Shown here in pieces: positions 36,064 to 47,007 of a stretch of DNA of 64,000 nt. Made by a program: the position numbers and the translations under genes. The DNA comes from Rotaria sordida (lineage: Eukaryota > Rotifera > Eurotatoria > Philodinida > Philodinidae). A model generated the notes under the pieces. It ran no database searches. It was given only the letters and a program-made list of their open reading frames with translations, and was not told the DNA's origin. How positions within the stretch are numbered: the first letter of the stretch is position 1; every line of letters begins with the position of its first letter. The stretch spans positions 1-64,000 of the forward strand of contig CAJNOL010000182.1 of NCBI GenBank assembly GCA_905250125.1, read 5' to 3'.

Positions 36064-36627
36064 TTATTTTGTTTTATCACGAAAAGATTTCGTAAAAAGA
36101 TCTTGAATAGGTCCAAATAATTTATTTCGTTTTTGTGGTTCTTTGTTAGATAAAATTTGTTTTTCAAGTGTATCCATACGATATTGAAGATTATTTTTCC
36201 AATAATAATTTTGACCAAGAAATATCATTGATGTTAAAAATCCATTTATTATTGGATAAGCAAAAAAATGACGACGTGACATACCTTTAAAAGCATGTTT
36301 ACGAAAAAAATGTATCCATTCTGGATATTGTCGAATTTGAAATTGTGGTAAACGTATAGTTTTATTTAAAAGACACGTTGAAAGATTAGCTACTACTGCT
36401 AAACTTGTACCCATTGTTAATGGTATAAAACTTCCCATAGCAAATGAACGTATTTCAAGACAAGTTGTACATATCATTGGATCATTAGAAAACATTGGTC
36501 GAAGTACAAAAAAATAATAACTTGATAAATATGTTACAGTAACAACAAGAAAACAAGTAGCACTTGCTGGAATTGTACTTGATGATAAATGAAGTAATAA
36601 ATTTCGTGCCATACGATGTGTTATCAT
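36064..36627 (-). CDS. TMEM126A: TMEM126-family mitochondrial membrane protein
   Basis: About 187 residues, hydrophobic, with roughly four membrane segments. A central C-x2-C-x3-RS motif (ICTTCLEIRSFAMG) is shared with TMEM126A/B (CETC-TRS in vertebrates). TMEM126 proteins sit in the inner mitochondrial membrane and help assemble respiratory complex I. I chose the ATG at 36627 because the sequence just upstream (atatctag|GAAGT) is a splice acceptor; the open frame continues upstream to 36768 but becomes Phe/Lys/Tyr-rich intron-like sequence. An upstream coding exon is possible. The C-terminus is basic (FGPIQDLFTKSFRDKTK). The stop is about 121 bases before the prolyl hydroxylase start, so the two may be transcribed together. 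The symbol is by family; A versus B cannot be decided. Confidence 0.7.
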   Translation of the reverse strand: MITHRMARNLLLHLSSSTIPASATCFLVVTVTYLSSYYFFVLRPMFSNDPMICTTCLEIRSFAMGSFIPLTMGTSLAVVANLSTCLLNKTIRLPQFQIRQYPEWIHFFRKHAFKGMSRRHFFAYPIINGFLTSMIFLGQNYYWKNNLQYRMDTLEKQILSNKEPQKRNKLFGPIQDLFTKSFRDKTK

Positions 36628-36769
36628 ACTTCCTAGATATAAATATTTAAAAAAAAATTTCTCTATGGTAGATGATTTTCTATAATCAACTAATGAATAT
36701 AAATAAAAAAGAATTATTGTATAAGAAAATATCTTTCGAACAAAATTTCTTTTTTTTTTTTGTATCAAA

Positions 36770-39700
36770 ATGAAGATTAAGACAATATTATTCCTATCAT
36801 TAATTACATGCTTTACTTGTTTGCCTGTAGTACAATCTTTTTTATTTTCTTATCATGTCCTCGTCTTTTAATCAAGTCTTTTTCTTTTTTTCTTTTTCTT
36901 TATCTGTATATCTGACGTAATACATATATCAATATCCAAACTTAAACTCTGACGAATGTCACATTCAAAGTGCAAATATAAAATAAAGTGGATTTCGAGT
37001 TTAAAGGTTAAGATATAAAAGATGGATGATTTACATTTATGTAATATGAAATTTATTAGATTAATATATTGGATGAGAAGCCTTGAGTCGAGAGTTCTTT
37101 TTAAATATATATATATATATATTCAATTTGCAGTTGATACAGTCATTATAGATAAAGAAAAATACTAAGATCAGATTTCATGCATACAAATATTCAAATA
37201 TAATTTAATTCAATTGTAACTAAACTTTATGGATTTGAAAGTATGCAATTGATATGATATAATATATAGTTGATAATATCAACGTAGGCAATATCAATTG
37301 CAAAAAGACAATTCTATTTTGATTAGTATATAAAGATAAATTTGTTGAGTGGAATTTTTCGATTGATCTCAATAGCATTTATTAATCATTTCACATCAGC
37401 TATTGTACTCTATATAATATAGAACACTGACAGTTTAATTTTTTCAGTTCAATTCCACTTGCCCTACGACATGACTATGATTTAACATACTAATGAGAAA
37501 TTAATAGAAAAAAAAGAAACCTAGATTGTATTCATCATAGATAAAAACAGTGGGTAATTATCAATAATAAAGCCCTGCAGCAGATTCGGAAATCCGACTA
37601 CGACTGCGTCGGAATTTCATTAGTCAAATATTTTTACTCTTAAATAACAACAAGTTCATTTTTCACATGTAAAGTAATGAACAAAAGACACGCTACTTTA
37701 TAGATTCATAAATAGATTTCAAGAAAAAAAAACCCATCAGAGTGACATTTTCATTGACGAGTAACACAAAAAAGAAACATACATGTTAGTCAGAAAAAAC
37801 CTTGACTCCGCAGAGCTCTAATCACGAATTAGATTGAGCTATATAACACTATTGGTTAGTTCTTTTTTATTTTAATACCTTCTAAACGGATGGACGATAA
37901 TAAATCGGACCAAATGTAAGTCCAGTTTTTCTCTCATTTACATTTATACAAAATATTCATTCATATATCAAGTGATAGAGAATTTTAACCTTTACAAAAT
38001 CAAGGACTTCACTTTTAAAAAGAATATTTCAACTGTACACGACGATCCAAACATTCATATATTCTGTATATATCCACTGTGATGCATCGTTGCTCGTACT
38101 TCACAAAAGCATAAAAGATCTCGACAGCAACAAATATTACATCAAAAGGTAGAGCATTTAGGGTGATTTGGGAAGGATTTTTGAAACAATGAAGTTTTTG
38201 TTTTTTGAGTTAAATTCCAGTTGCAAAGTGCTTATTTGAACACCAAAAAACGCACAATTTCGTTCTCTACAAAATTACGTGGCTGATAAACCGCAATGCG
38301 ATATGTTTTTGTCAAAATTCACGAAAAACCAAGCAGGCTTCAAAATGGCTATGAAATGTTTTTTTCTGTTATTCTGTCCTGAATTGTTACATGAAGCTAT
38401 CATTTAAAATTTTGAATTATAGCCGAAAAGATAGATGATTTCATCGAGAATATTTTTTGGTTGTCTTAGAAATCTAATAAATATTTCAGTAGTGATATCA
38501 CACTTTTTTTCGTGTGTTTTTACTTTCGCAGTAGGAATATAGTATATTGATTGGTTCGAAATTTTAAAAAAAAGTTCTTTGTAAAAGTGAAATGCACAAT
38601 TTTGTAGAGCTTGAAATTCTTCATCTTGTGATATATGTAATTGAATATTTAATATGAATAGTAAATGATTGAAAAAATTGTATTTACACTCAGTCCGATT
38701 CATAATGATCTATTTGTTAGCTGAGCGTTACTCTGTGAAAATATAGAAATATCTGGAATATTGATTTTTGTCCAAGAGAAATCTTGCAGAGTTCTAACGA
38801 ACTCTGCAACTACCCTTTAGATTTTAGACTAGTTTTTTTCGTACATGCTATCTGATGAACTAAATAAAAAGTACACCTTCAAATTATGAACAACTACGGT
38901 ACGACAAAGTTTTCTTTACAGAAATGGAAGAAAAATCTGTTTTCGATTTATTTTTCATTTATTTCACACACACATGAATATTCATATTATTGTAAATAAA
39001 ATAAAACTGAATCAAGATTTAGAAAAAGAAAGTATATATTCTTTTGATTTTTACAATATAAATTATATCTTCTCGTAACTATCATAGTATTTTACACACG
39101 ACAAAATATTTATAAGTATAGAAAGCTGTTAATGTAATCCCAGCCAACATAAAATATAAAACATGCTCGAGTTACTATCATTGTAAAAGAGAGAATCCAT
39201 CATCATAGATTTCAATCTATGAGTTACCTCCTACTCTTAACACCTGTCAATGGTGAAACATGTTAGTCACAATTTATTTCAATTAATATAAAAGAAAGAC
39301 AAAGAATAGCTAACTTAAATTCTCTCGTGTGTCATACTACTTCAACATTAGATTAGTACTTTCGAATATGCCTGTCAATGCTTCATGAGGAGAAAATTAT
39401 CATGTTGTAAAATATATGTCACAGTGTATAACGGAAGAGAGACGATTGTTAAGGTATTTTCAAGTTCCGCGACAAAAAGGGCAGAAAGATGAGGCATTAC
39501 TAAAGTAATTCGTTATGTGTCTATCACGTATGTGAGAAGAATGTCAGAGTAGACAGTCAAGTGACACCTTCCTTTTTAGTTTAAGCTTTAATTTTCTTAG
39601 TAGTATGACATACAGTCAAGTTGAATAATATCTCATATGACAGCATATGAAAGGAACTACAAAAAAAAACCATTTACTTTCTAGTAAAGAGAGTTTTGTT

Positions 39701-40019
39701 ATAAAAACATTTTTTTGCAAACCCTGGAAACTTTTTTTGTTGTTGTTTGCCTTCTGCTGTGCGTCCATTGGAGAACGAAGGTCGAGTCTTGACACGCATA
39801 GTTCAACATGCTTTTAGATCGTGTTTTGCAAAAACAATCAGTCTTCTGAGAACACTTGTAAAAAAGTCAAGCAATACACTCATAGGATATGTGAACTTTT
39901 CAAAAGAATCGTTGTTTTTTTTTGTGGAAAAATATAGGATAACTATGAAGTCAATCGATTAGTAATATTTGCTGTTACATTACATTTACATGTATGATTT
40001 TTTTTTCTTATACTTTGGA
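36770..40019. other. Non-coding stretch with one orphan ORF
   Basis: AT-rich. An (AT)n tract lies at 37106-37120. The 99-codon frame at 38404-38703 is listed separately. No linked exons were recognised, including none that would extend the small gene at 40020-40259. Confidence 0.5.
38404..38703 (-). CDS. Orphan ORF, possibly a transposon or gene relic
   Basis: A 99-residue frame from an ATG at 38703 with mixed composition (MNRTECKYNFF start; EEFQALQNCAFHFYKE and KNILDEIIYLFGY later), less biased than random frames in this AT-rich DNA. No domain is recognised, the signal is weak, and the flanks have no supportable exons. It could be an exon of an unseen gene, a transposon relic or chance. Confidence 0.2.
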   Translation of the reverse strand: MNRTECKYNFFNHLLFILNIQLHISQDEEFQALQNCAFHFYKELFFKISNQSIYYIPTAKVKTHEKKCDITTEIFIRFLRQPKNILDEIIYLFGYNSKF

Positions 40020-40259
40020 CTAACCTATAAATCCAGTTGAAACCGATGCAATGCCATTTCCAATAGTTATTGGCCAATTTTCTTGTAAAGGTAATGTTTG
40101 AATTGCATGTAAACGTCTCCAACCAACTGTATCATATTCTTTTTGATCAAATAGTATTTGTTCATACGAATAATTTTGAGAATTATTATCTCGTTGATAA
40201 ACAAATTCATTAACATTTTGATTTGATCGAACAATTTGTATACGCTTTGGTTCAGTCAT
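40020..40259 (-). CDS. Small protein or 5' exon of unknown function, downstream of CCDC115
   Basis: From the ATG at 40259 the frame encodes 79 residues (MTEPKRIQIVRSNQ; ENWPITIGNGIAS near the end) and meets a stop at 40020. The last codons overlap a possible donor (ATAG|gttagt, a donor type used by other genes here), so it may be the first exon of a longer protein, although I found no continuation. Tyr/Gln/Asn-rich in the middle, with no signal peptide. The stretch around W-x-ITIGN faintly resembles the region before the first membrane segment of TMEM11, a mitochondrial shape protein; this is weak. It starts only 73 bases after the CCDC115 stop codon on the same strand, which suggests joint transcription. 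Confidence 0.45.
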   Translation of the reverse strand: MTEPKRIQIVRSNQNVNEFVYQRDNNSQNYSYEQILFDQKEYDTVGWRRLHAIQTLPLQENWPITIGNGIASVSTGFIG

Positions 40260-40332
40260 TTTATTAAATAGAAAACAGAGAATAGACAAAAAAAAAAACA
40301 AACAAACAAAAATCTAAAAAAAAAACGAAAAT

Positions 40333-40803
40333 TTAATTATCCTTTTTATTTTCATCAAAATTTTCTTTAATTAAAAAAGTATGTTTTTCTTTTAATAATT
40401 GTTCAATTTGATTTTTTAATTGTAAAATCTTTTTTTGTCTTATACAAGTTTCTAATGCTAAATCAATTGTTTGTTGAAAAGATTTTTGACTTTGTTTTAA
40501 TATTGTTGGACTTAATAAACCAAACCATTTTAATGTATCATCATAATGTTCTTTATCAATTTGTTTTTCAATATTAAATGGTGTTAATGTTATAGATATT
40601 TTTGTTGATGCTATCATTGGATCTTTTTCAGAATATTGTAAACGTGAAAGATTATTAACACCCATTATAACACGTGCACGTGAAAGATTAAAATAGCCTT
40701 GTTTTATTGTATCATCAAGTAATTGTTTACATGCAAGTAAATGACCAAATTCTTCAAGATAATCAATTGTTAATTTATCTATTTGTTCGCAGAGAGAATC
40801 CAT
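40333..40803 (-). CDS. CCDC115: CCDC115 (Vma22-like) V-ATPase assembly factor
   Basis: An intact 156-residue single exon with the family signature at both ends: an N-terminal coiled coil leading into YFNLSRARVIMGVNNLSRLQY (vertebrate SLAKARYAMG...LQY) and a later DTLKWFGLLSPTILKQSQ block (LNWFGILVP..LRQAQ), followed by a second coiled coil. CCDC115 works with TMEM199 at the ER/Golgi to assemble the V0 sector of the proton-pumping V-ATPase. It is shorter than the vertebrate protein because the variable middle is reduced. No splice sites are needed. It is likely the first gene of a two-gene unit with the small frame at 40020-40259. Confidence 0.88.
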   Translation of the reverse strand: MDSLCEQIDKLTIDYLEEFGHLLACKQLLDDTIKQGYFNLSRARVIMGVNNLSRLQYSEKDPMIASTKISITLTPFNIEKQIDKEHYDDTLKWFGLLSPTILKQSQKSFQQTIDLALETCIRQKKILQLKNQIEQLLKEKHTFLIKENFDENKKDN

Positions 40804-41473
40804 TTGAAATAAAAATGTAGTTAGTTGTGTTGTAAGAGAGGTTGTTTTTATTCGTTTAAATAATAACCAATCATATGATTGTCATTTGGTTCTTTTTGTT
40901 ACTTAACTTTTTGCGTTTATCATGATGGTATACTATCAATGAAATATAAAATAAGCAATTTATCATTATACTAGTATCTAATAAAAATGCAGCTAGTGTA
41001 AGTGATTCTTAACTATTAATTGAATTATTTATCCTTTGAGGCGAGATAATTTTCTTACATGTTTTTAGGTGATATTAATATGAGAATGAGCTTTTTATAT
41101 TGTTTCATATATTTAAGATTATTGTGATTTTGTTTATAGAGAGTTGCTTAGAAAAATTGAATAAGAAAAATTTTCATATATAAAATTTATTCTTCCAATG
41201 ATGTAAATTAAAAGCTAATTTTTTTTTATTGAATAACTATTTGCATTTCTACTAATAGTCCACTGAGGAGGTTAGTATTGAATAATAGATTATCTATGAT
41301 CTAGTATTAATGGATTTGATGAAGAATAATTGAATGATTTATCAAAATCATATGAGCTAAATGTCTAAGTTCTGAATTGTAATATAAAATAAGACGAAGA
41401 AGATATTGTAAGAACAATGATAAAAATTGTTTAGGTTTAGTAAGAAAAATTATTTGAAGTTATTCTTATTTTT
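40804..41473. other. Intergenic region
   Basis: AT-rich and non-coding. The part nearest 41473 may contain the eroded 5' half of the thioesterase pseudogene, but I could not align it with confidence. Confidence 0.45.
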
Positions 41474-42000
41474 ACAGAAAATCATTTAATTAAAGAAGCA
41501 ATTAAAAATAGAATTTCATAGAAGGTATAGTTAGTATAGAAGGATTAATCTTATTAATTATTTTTGATTATTCTAAGCTTTTGGGATGTAAGCATTAATT
41601 CTAACTTTTTCTTTTCTTTTCATCACTTTTGCGTGACAATTACAGATGATGCACTGACTCTTTGTAGAGGTGTAAGATTTATCATTTAATCTTTTCTTTT
41701 TTTTTTTGTTATTCATTGTTTTTCACTAATGACATGTTCTCATATACTTAACGATATGTTAGCTCTCTCAACATGATTTCCTCTATTGACTGCTTTTTCA
41801 AAAGTTTGTTTTATTGTTTAACGAAAGTCATATATGGCGTTGTTTTATTTCTAGATATTTATAACTATTGATAAAAAAGTTAATTTATCTATTCTTCATT
41901 GTGAGCTTGATTAAGTAAAGGAAATTTTAAAGCAACGGGTGTTAAAGAATATATTTTTTTGCAGAGTATGATACAGACATATAGAATTTATCTGTGTGTG
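41474..42000 (+). pseudogene. Acyl-protein thioesterase pseudogene (3' half, introns retained)
   Basis: This block lines up exon by exon, and intron by intron, with 44712-45690 of the adjacent thioesterase gene: the VEDEIKNGIPSERI exon, the GGFSM micro-exon, the GGALALH exon, the SPHTL exon, the KKVNLPILQCH exon and the NFKAMGLKEY exon are all recognisable. It carries in-frame stops (for example in the ACATGATTT segment), splice-site losses and a destroyed active-site serine motif. Because introns are kept, it arose by DNA duplication, not by reverse transcription. The 5' half is not recognisable. Confidence 0.8.
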
Positions 42001-42479
42001 CCAACGCACATCAGGGGAAATGTTTCAAGTTTGGAAAAAATTTTGGAATATTATTTAGCTATAGAAAAAGTGTTTCATTTGGGAATCTAAATAGAAAAAT
42101 GAGTCTCCTAGAGGAATAAAAGTATAAGGATCGTACAGAGGTTCTTTGGTTTATTTATTAATAGAAAGTGTCGAAATAGGTTGTTCTTTTATTTGACTAT
42201 ACAATGCATTACGTTTTGAAACTGAGAACTGTTTCTATTAATTGTTGATTAATAAAGATTAGTTTTTTTATATGATATTTTTTGTCTATTAAATAAAATC
42301 GATTTCTTTTTCGTCTTTCTTCAAATGTGCTAGTGGAAAAGTGAATTTAACTTCTCCTTTATTTTGATAGCAGAGAAAAGTTTTTTCAAGAATTTATCTA
42401 CGTTTGAAAAAAAAATTTTCATTTTAGAGACGCAGATTCTGCATCTCTCGTATGATAGTATGAATCATATGAATTATGA

Positions 42480-42880
42480 TCAAATAAGGAGTTTATTCTT
42501 ATATTTCTTTCTTTTTATCGATTGAAGTTTTTTTGTTAATTATTCAATCGCTTTTGAGTCGAGACTCTATGTATTGTGTAGATCTAAATGAGTTATGAAT
42601 ATCTTGAAAAGATATCGCGTATATTGCTACGAAGATGCTGTACGTTTACAGTATTTTTTTAAATGAGCACCATGGTCTTCTCAGCAACATCAGAAAAAAT
42701 GATTTCCAAATTTTGACCTGAAACGTTGTATAGACAGAGATCTTAACGAGAGTAGTCGCTATTATCATAGTTATATGTTAGAATAGGAACGGCGACAAGA
42801 TCTGAAACATTCACAATAGATTGATTTAATTAAGATCTGCTAGTGTTCCTGAAAGGAATCACGACATTCATTTAAAAAGT
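42480..42880 (+). repeat. Dispersed repeat copy (partner 51230-51750)
   Basis: Colinear matches with 51230-51750 include gagtc-agactct-tg, gagctatgaata-ctga/catgaaaagat, gaaacattcacaata and ctagtgtt-ctga. Copies are old, with many indels. Confidence 0.5.
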
Positions 42881-43387
42881 ACTGTAGAAGTTCAACATCT
42901 CCATAGCAACAAGCATAAATTCTTTTCAGGATATTCATAACTCATTTAAACCTAAAAAAATGCACATAGTTTAAACTAAAAACGATTGAACATTGGGAAT
43001 ATTTCCATTCTTAGACATTAACAAGAATTTTTCTTTTCATTTCTATTCATAAAATCAGAATAGTGGTCTTCATATTCTATGTGATAAGCCTAAGAGATAA
43101 AAAAAATAAGACTAGTTGAAACAATTGTTAAAAGAAGTCATAGTTTATAGCAAAGCAATGAATACTAATTGATTCATAAATATTTATTTGTGTAATGTAA
43201 TTAGAATGATCAAACTTTGCAATTTTCAGTATTTTTATGTAAACTTAATCGAACATAGTTCGCGATCGTGCGATACATTTTAATGAATCAAAAGACAAAT
43301 CTGATCAATATTGTTTGTCTTTGTGAAAAAGAAAATAAGAATCCTATGACTGAATGAATATTTAATTAAATCGAAAGACATTAACAT

Positions 43388-43426
43388 AAGTCGGTTCTGT
43401 CTGCACTTCGTGCAGTCAACCGACTT
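43388..43426. other. 39-nt strong stem-loop
   Basis: AAGTCGGTT at the left pairs perfectly with AACCGACTT at the right (9 bp), and inside CTGCAC pairs with GTGCAG around a TTC loop, with a small internal bulge between the two stems. It is far more stable than the surrounding AT-rich DNA would give by chance. Function unknown; it could be the core of a foldback mini-element or a structured RNA. Confidence 0.55.
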
Positions 43427-44131
43427 AAAAAGCACTAAGCTCTAATATTATTAAGTAAAGTCAATGAAGCATTAGTCCGGTAAATTCAGGTTCTTCAATA
43501 GAAATAAAATTATTTATGTAGGGCAAAAAGAGAATAATAATCAAGTATTGTCTCATTCTTTATCAGTAACTATTCTTAGCTCGATACTTACTCTTACGAA
43601 TCTTTTCAACAGTCGTAGAATAAGAAAGACAGAATATTTATTATTAATTAGATATAAGTATTTACGTGTTTGTATTTGAAATCAGATATTTATAAGTCTG
43701 TCAATGGATTATAGCTGAAAAGACTTTTTTTTTTCTGTGTCAAGAAAACAAAAGGATGTCAACAAAAGCGAGACTAAATGTCTTTTTTTTTGTTTTCTTA
43801 CGACTAAAGATATATAGTTTTTATCTATTTTTAGGAGTTGAAAGAAATAGTTGTTGTCATCAAATGACGTTTGCCAAGAGAAGATAAATTGACACTTTTT
43901 ATTTGTTCTATTTGCATATTCCTTTTTTTTGTGTTTTTTGTTAACTATTTATACATTATTCATATCTCTCGTAGTTATTTATTTTTTGTTCTTTGTTTTT
44001 TTGGTATTGATTGAAGACTTGATAAGTGAGTATGATGAATGAAAACTTTTTGATTTTGTTTAATTCATCTAGAGAACATTCATTATAATTAGAAGAAACA
44101 GAAAAATAAAAATAAAAGGTTACCAACGAAT

Positions 44132-46821
44132 ATGACTGAACCTTCGATTATCCCTGCAAGTGAACAACATACAGCTACTGTAAAATATTTGATTTTAGAT
44201 TTTATTTTTTTGTCAAAATATAATATATATATATATTCTTTTGTTTAGATTATCTTCTTACATGGTTTAGATGATGTTGGGTATGAGATTGAAGATTTCT
44301 ATTATATATTTAAAATTTATAAATTGTTGTGTTTTTTTGTTTATAGTAAAACTTGGTTAGATGAATTTAATATGTTTGATATACCGAAAAGAATACGACA
44401 TGTAAAATTTATTTTTCCAACAGCGTAAATAAAGAATAATGGAAATTGTTTTATTGAAAAATCTATAATATTTCGATTTATTACTTAGTCCAATTATAAA
44501 TATATCGAAAAATCATGGAACACCAATGACTAGTTGTAAGTCATTAAATGATTTGTATTTATTCGAATTAATGTTTTTTATATAGGGTTTGATGTTTATG
44601 GTTTTGATGAAAGTGCTAAAGAAGATCAAGAAGGTATTGAAAAAGCATCACAACTTTGTAAGATTATTTCTTAATGATAAATTTTATATTTATTAATTTC
44701 TTATTGTTTAGTAAATAGTTTTGTTGAAGACGAAATTAAAAATGGAATTCCATCAGAGCGTATAGTGAGTAAAGAAAGATTTTTATATTATTAATTATTT
44801 CTCTTTTTTTTTTTGTTTGATGTTTTATTTTAGATTATTGGAGGATTTTCAATGTGAGAATTAATTCTAATGTTTTTATTGTCTTTTCATTTCTTTCGCT
44901 TAACAATTAGGGGTGGTGCATTGGCTCTTCATACAGGTATGAAACATCCATACTCATCTTGTTTGCTTTTCCTTTATTTATATTTTTTTGATCGTATATC
45001 TCAGAAATCTTGAAGAAGTTTCATGGTAGATAATTCGTTTTTTTTTTATTTGATAGTGCATATCAGTATGTAGTACTTCTATAATTAGCGCTACATCTTG
45101 ATATGCTCTTTCAAAATAGGCAAAAAGAAATTAAATATATAGATTAAGAGACTACAAAAAATTTTGAATTGTCATATGAACTATTTTTGATTCTTGTTTG
45201 TTAAATATCTCGCGAAACTGTCATAATAAAGAGCTGAAAATTTTAACATAGCTTCTTTATTACAGTCCTAACACAGTCTGAAAATTTCATGTGACTTGAA
45301 TATACCTGGGCGAAGATATATTTATGCATGGTTTGTTTCTAGCATTGGTATCTCCTCATACACTTGGCGGTGTTTTAGCTCTTTCAGCATGGCTTCCTTT
45401 ACTGACTACTTTTCCTAACGTTAGTTTTATTATTTAACAGAAATTAAATACGTCGACTATTTTTTTTCATTTCTAGGCACTTGTAGCTGGTGATAAAAAA
45501 GTTAATTTACCGATTCTTCAATGTCATGGTATATTAGATATAGAAAATAATATATTGAAAGTATTGTTTATTATGATACATAGGTAATAAAGATTTGATA
45601 ATACAAATCAATCGAGCTCGATTATGTGAAGAGAATTTTAAAGCAATGGGTCTTAAAGAATATATTTTTAAAGAGTATGATGGTATGGATCATACAAATT
45701 GTGGTCAAGTAAGAATTTTATTTTCGATTTTCTCATCAATCAAACTTTTATTTCGTTGAATGTTTCCTTAGTCTAATTGTTTCTGTTTTTACAATTTATA
45801 GATAAAGAATATAACTAAGTCAACTTTTTTTTTTATTTCGATCTTACTAATATATAATTTAAGTTGAATCAAACCTGCACATTTCTACATATGCGAGAAC
45901 ATACTTTTTTTTACGATTGGCACATAATAATTAAATGAATGAATAATAAATTCAATTAATATTGTTCATCTTTCTATAAAATCAATAATCATATGACTGA
46001 TTTCGAGCTTCTGTTCTTCTACAGGTCGACAACATCCTATAAATCAATTGATCTAATTGACATAGTATGTCAAAGAATGTGGATGTCGCTGATCTGAAGA
46101 CATACCTGAGTTTTGATTTAAATAAAATGCATCAAATATAGTAGTAAGATACAACACTATTAAACTTTATAATACATAAGTTCGGTAGATTAGATTCAAT
46201 TTTTTTTTCTCAACATCTACAAAGTTATTCATGTGAATGAAAGAGAAAATCATCAAGTTGTGTTTCATTCTTCGAAAATAAGCATCGTTAGTTTGATACT
46301 TACTGTCATCTAAATGCACCACTCAGTAATAAAACCAATTAAAGATAAAGAATACTTATTATTAATTGAACACAAGTATCTATAAGATCGTATGAGAAAT
46401 ACAAACATTTAGTGACGTTAAAAAGTTTATAGAGTCTAAGAAATGTCGAGTTAAACACAACAGCGTTTTCTTTTTATTTTATACATAGTTTCATAGAGTA
46501 TATAATGAAATCTAATTGTAAATATTGAGAAACTCTACTTTTTGTTATCTATTGAATTCGTAAAATGTTTTATACTATGAATAAATAAACAAATACTAGC
46601 AACCAACTGACAATAGTGGTAAAATTCTATGAGAATTGTTTATAGTCAAAACACTATACGTCAATGTATTAATAAAGTGTTGGTGAAACGAGACAAAATT
46701 CTTTCTTTTCTTTTTTTATTATTACACTAGTTCATGTGTATGTGTGTGTTTTGTTTGTCTATTTTAGGAAATGAAAGATATAATTGATTTTATCGAACAA
46801 TATTTACCAAAACGAGATTAA
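44132..46821 (+). CDS. Acyl-protein thioesterase / lysophospholipase, copy B, 12 exons
   Basis: Exons 44132-44179, 44249-44280, 44347-44424, 44489-44535, 44586-44657, 44712-44764, 44834-44853, 44911-44936, 45343-45419, 45477-45528, 45584-45708 and 46768-46821 give 227 residues, with every junction in the same position and phase as in copy C. Alpha/beta hydrolase of the APT1/LYPLA family: Ser116 in GGFSMGG, Asp172 in CHGNKD and His205 in DHTNC are the likely triad. The Asp before the catalytic Asp of copy C (GDQD) is Asn here. APTs cleave palmitate from cysteines of membrane proteins. The N-terminus (MTEPSIIPAS) lacks the MGNSC start of copy C, and two introns (about 0.4 and 1.06 kb) have grown by insertion. 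It is more diverged than copy C from the family consensus (LDDVG for LGDVG). Confidence 0.88.
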
Positions 46822-47007
46822 TTATTAATTTGTGATTTTAACTATTGATTGTCTTGTTGATTGTTTTTTTTTAATTGAATATAATTTTTGTTATCTTTTT
46901 CTTTGCTACTTATGTTTTTCTTTTCACATTATATTATTTCTTGAGAGTGAAAGAGAAAAAAAAACTATTTTAAAAATCATATGTTTCAGTTGTTTTCTTG
47001 TTTTTGA

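Larger units (their letters stand above)
42001..44131. other. Intergenic region with dispersed repeat and hairpin
   Basis: 42480-42880 is a diverged copy of a repeat also seen at 51230-51750 in the same orientation. 43388-43426 is a strong GC-rich hairpin. No coding sequence was supported. Confidence 0.5.
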
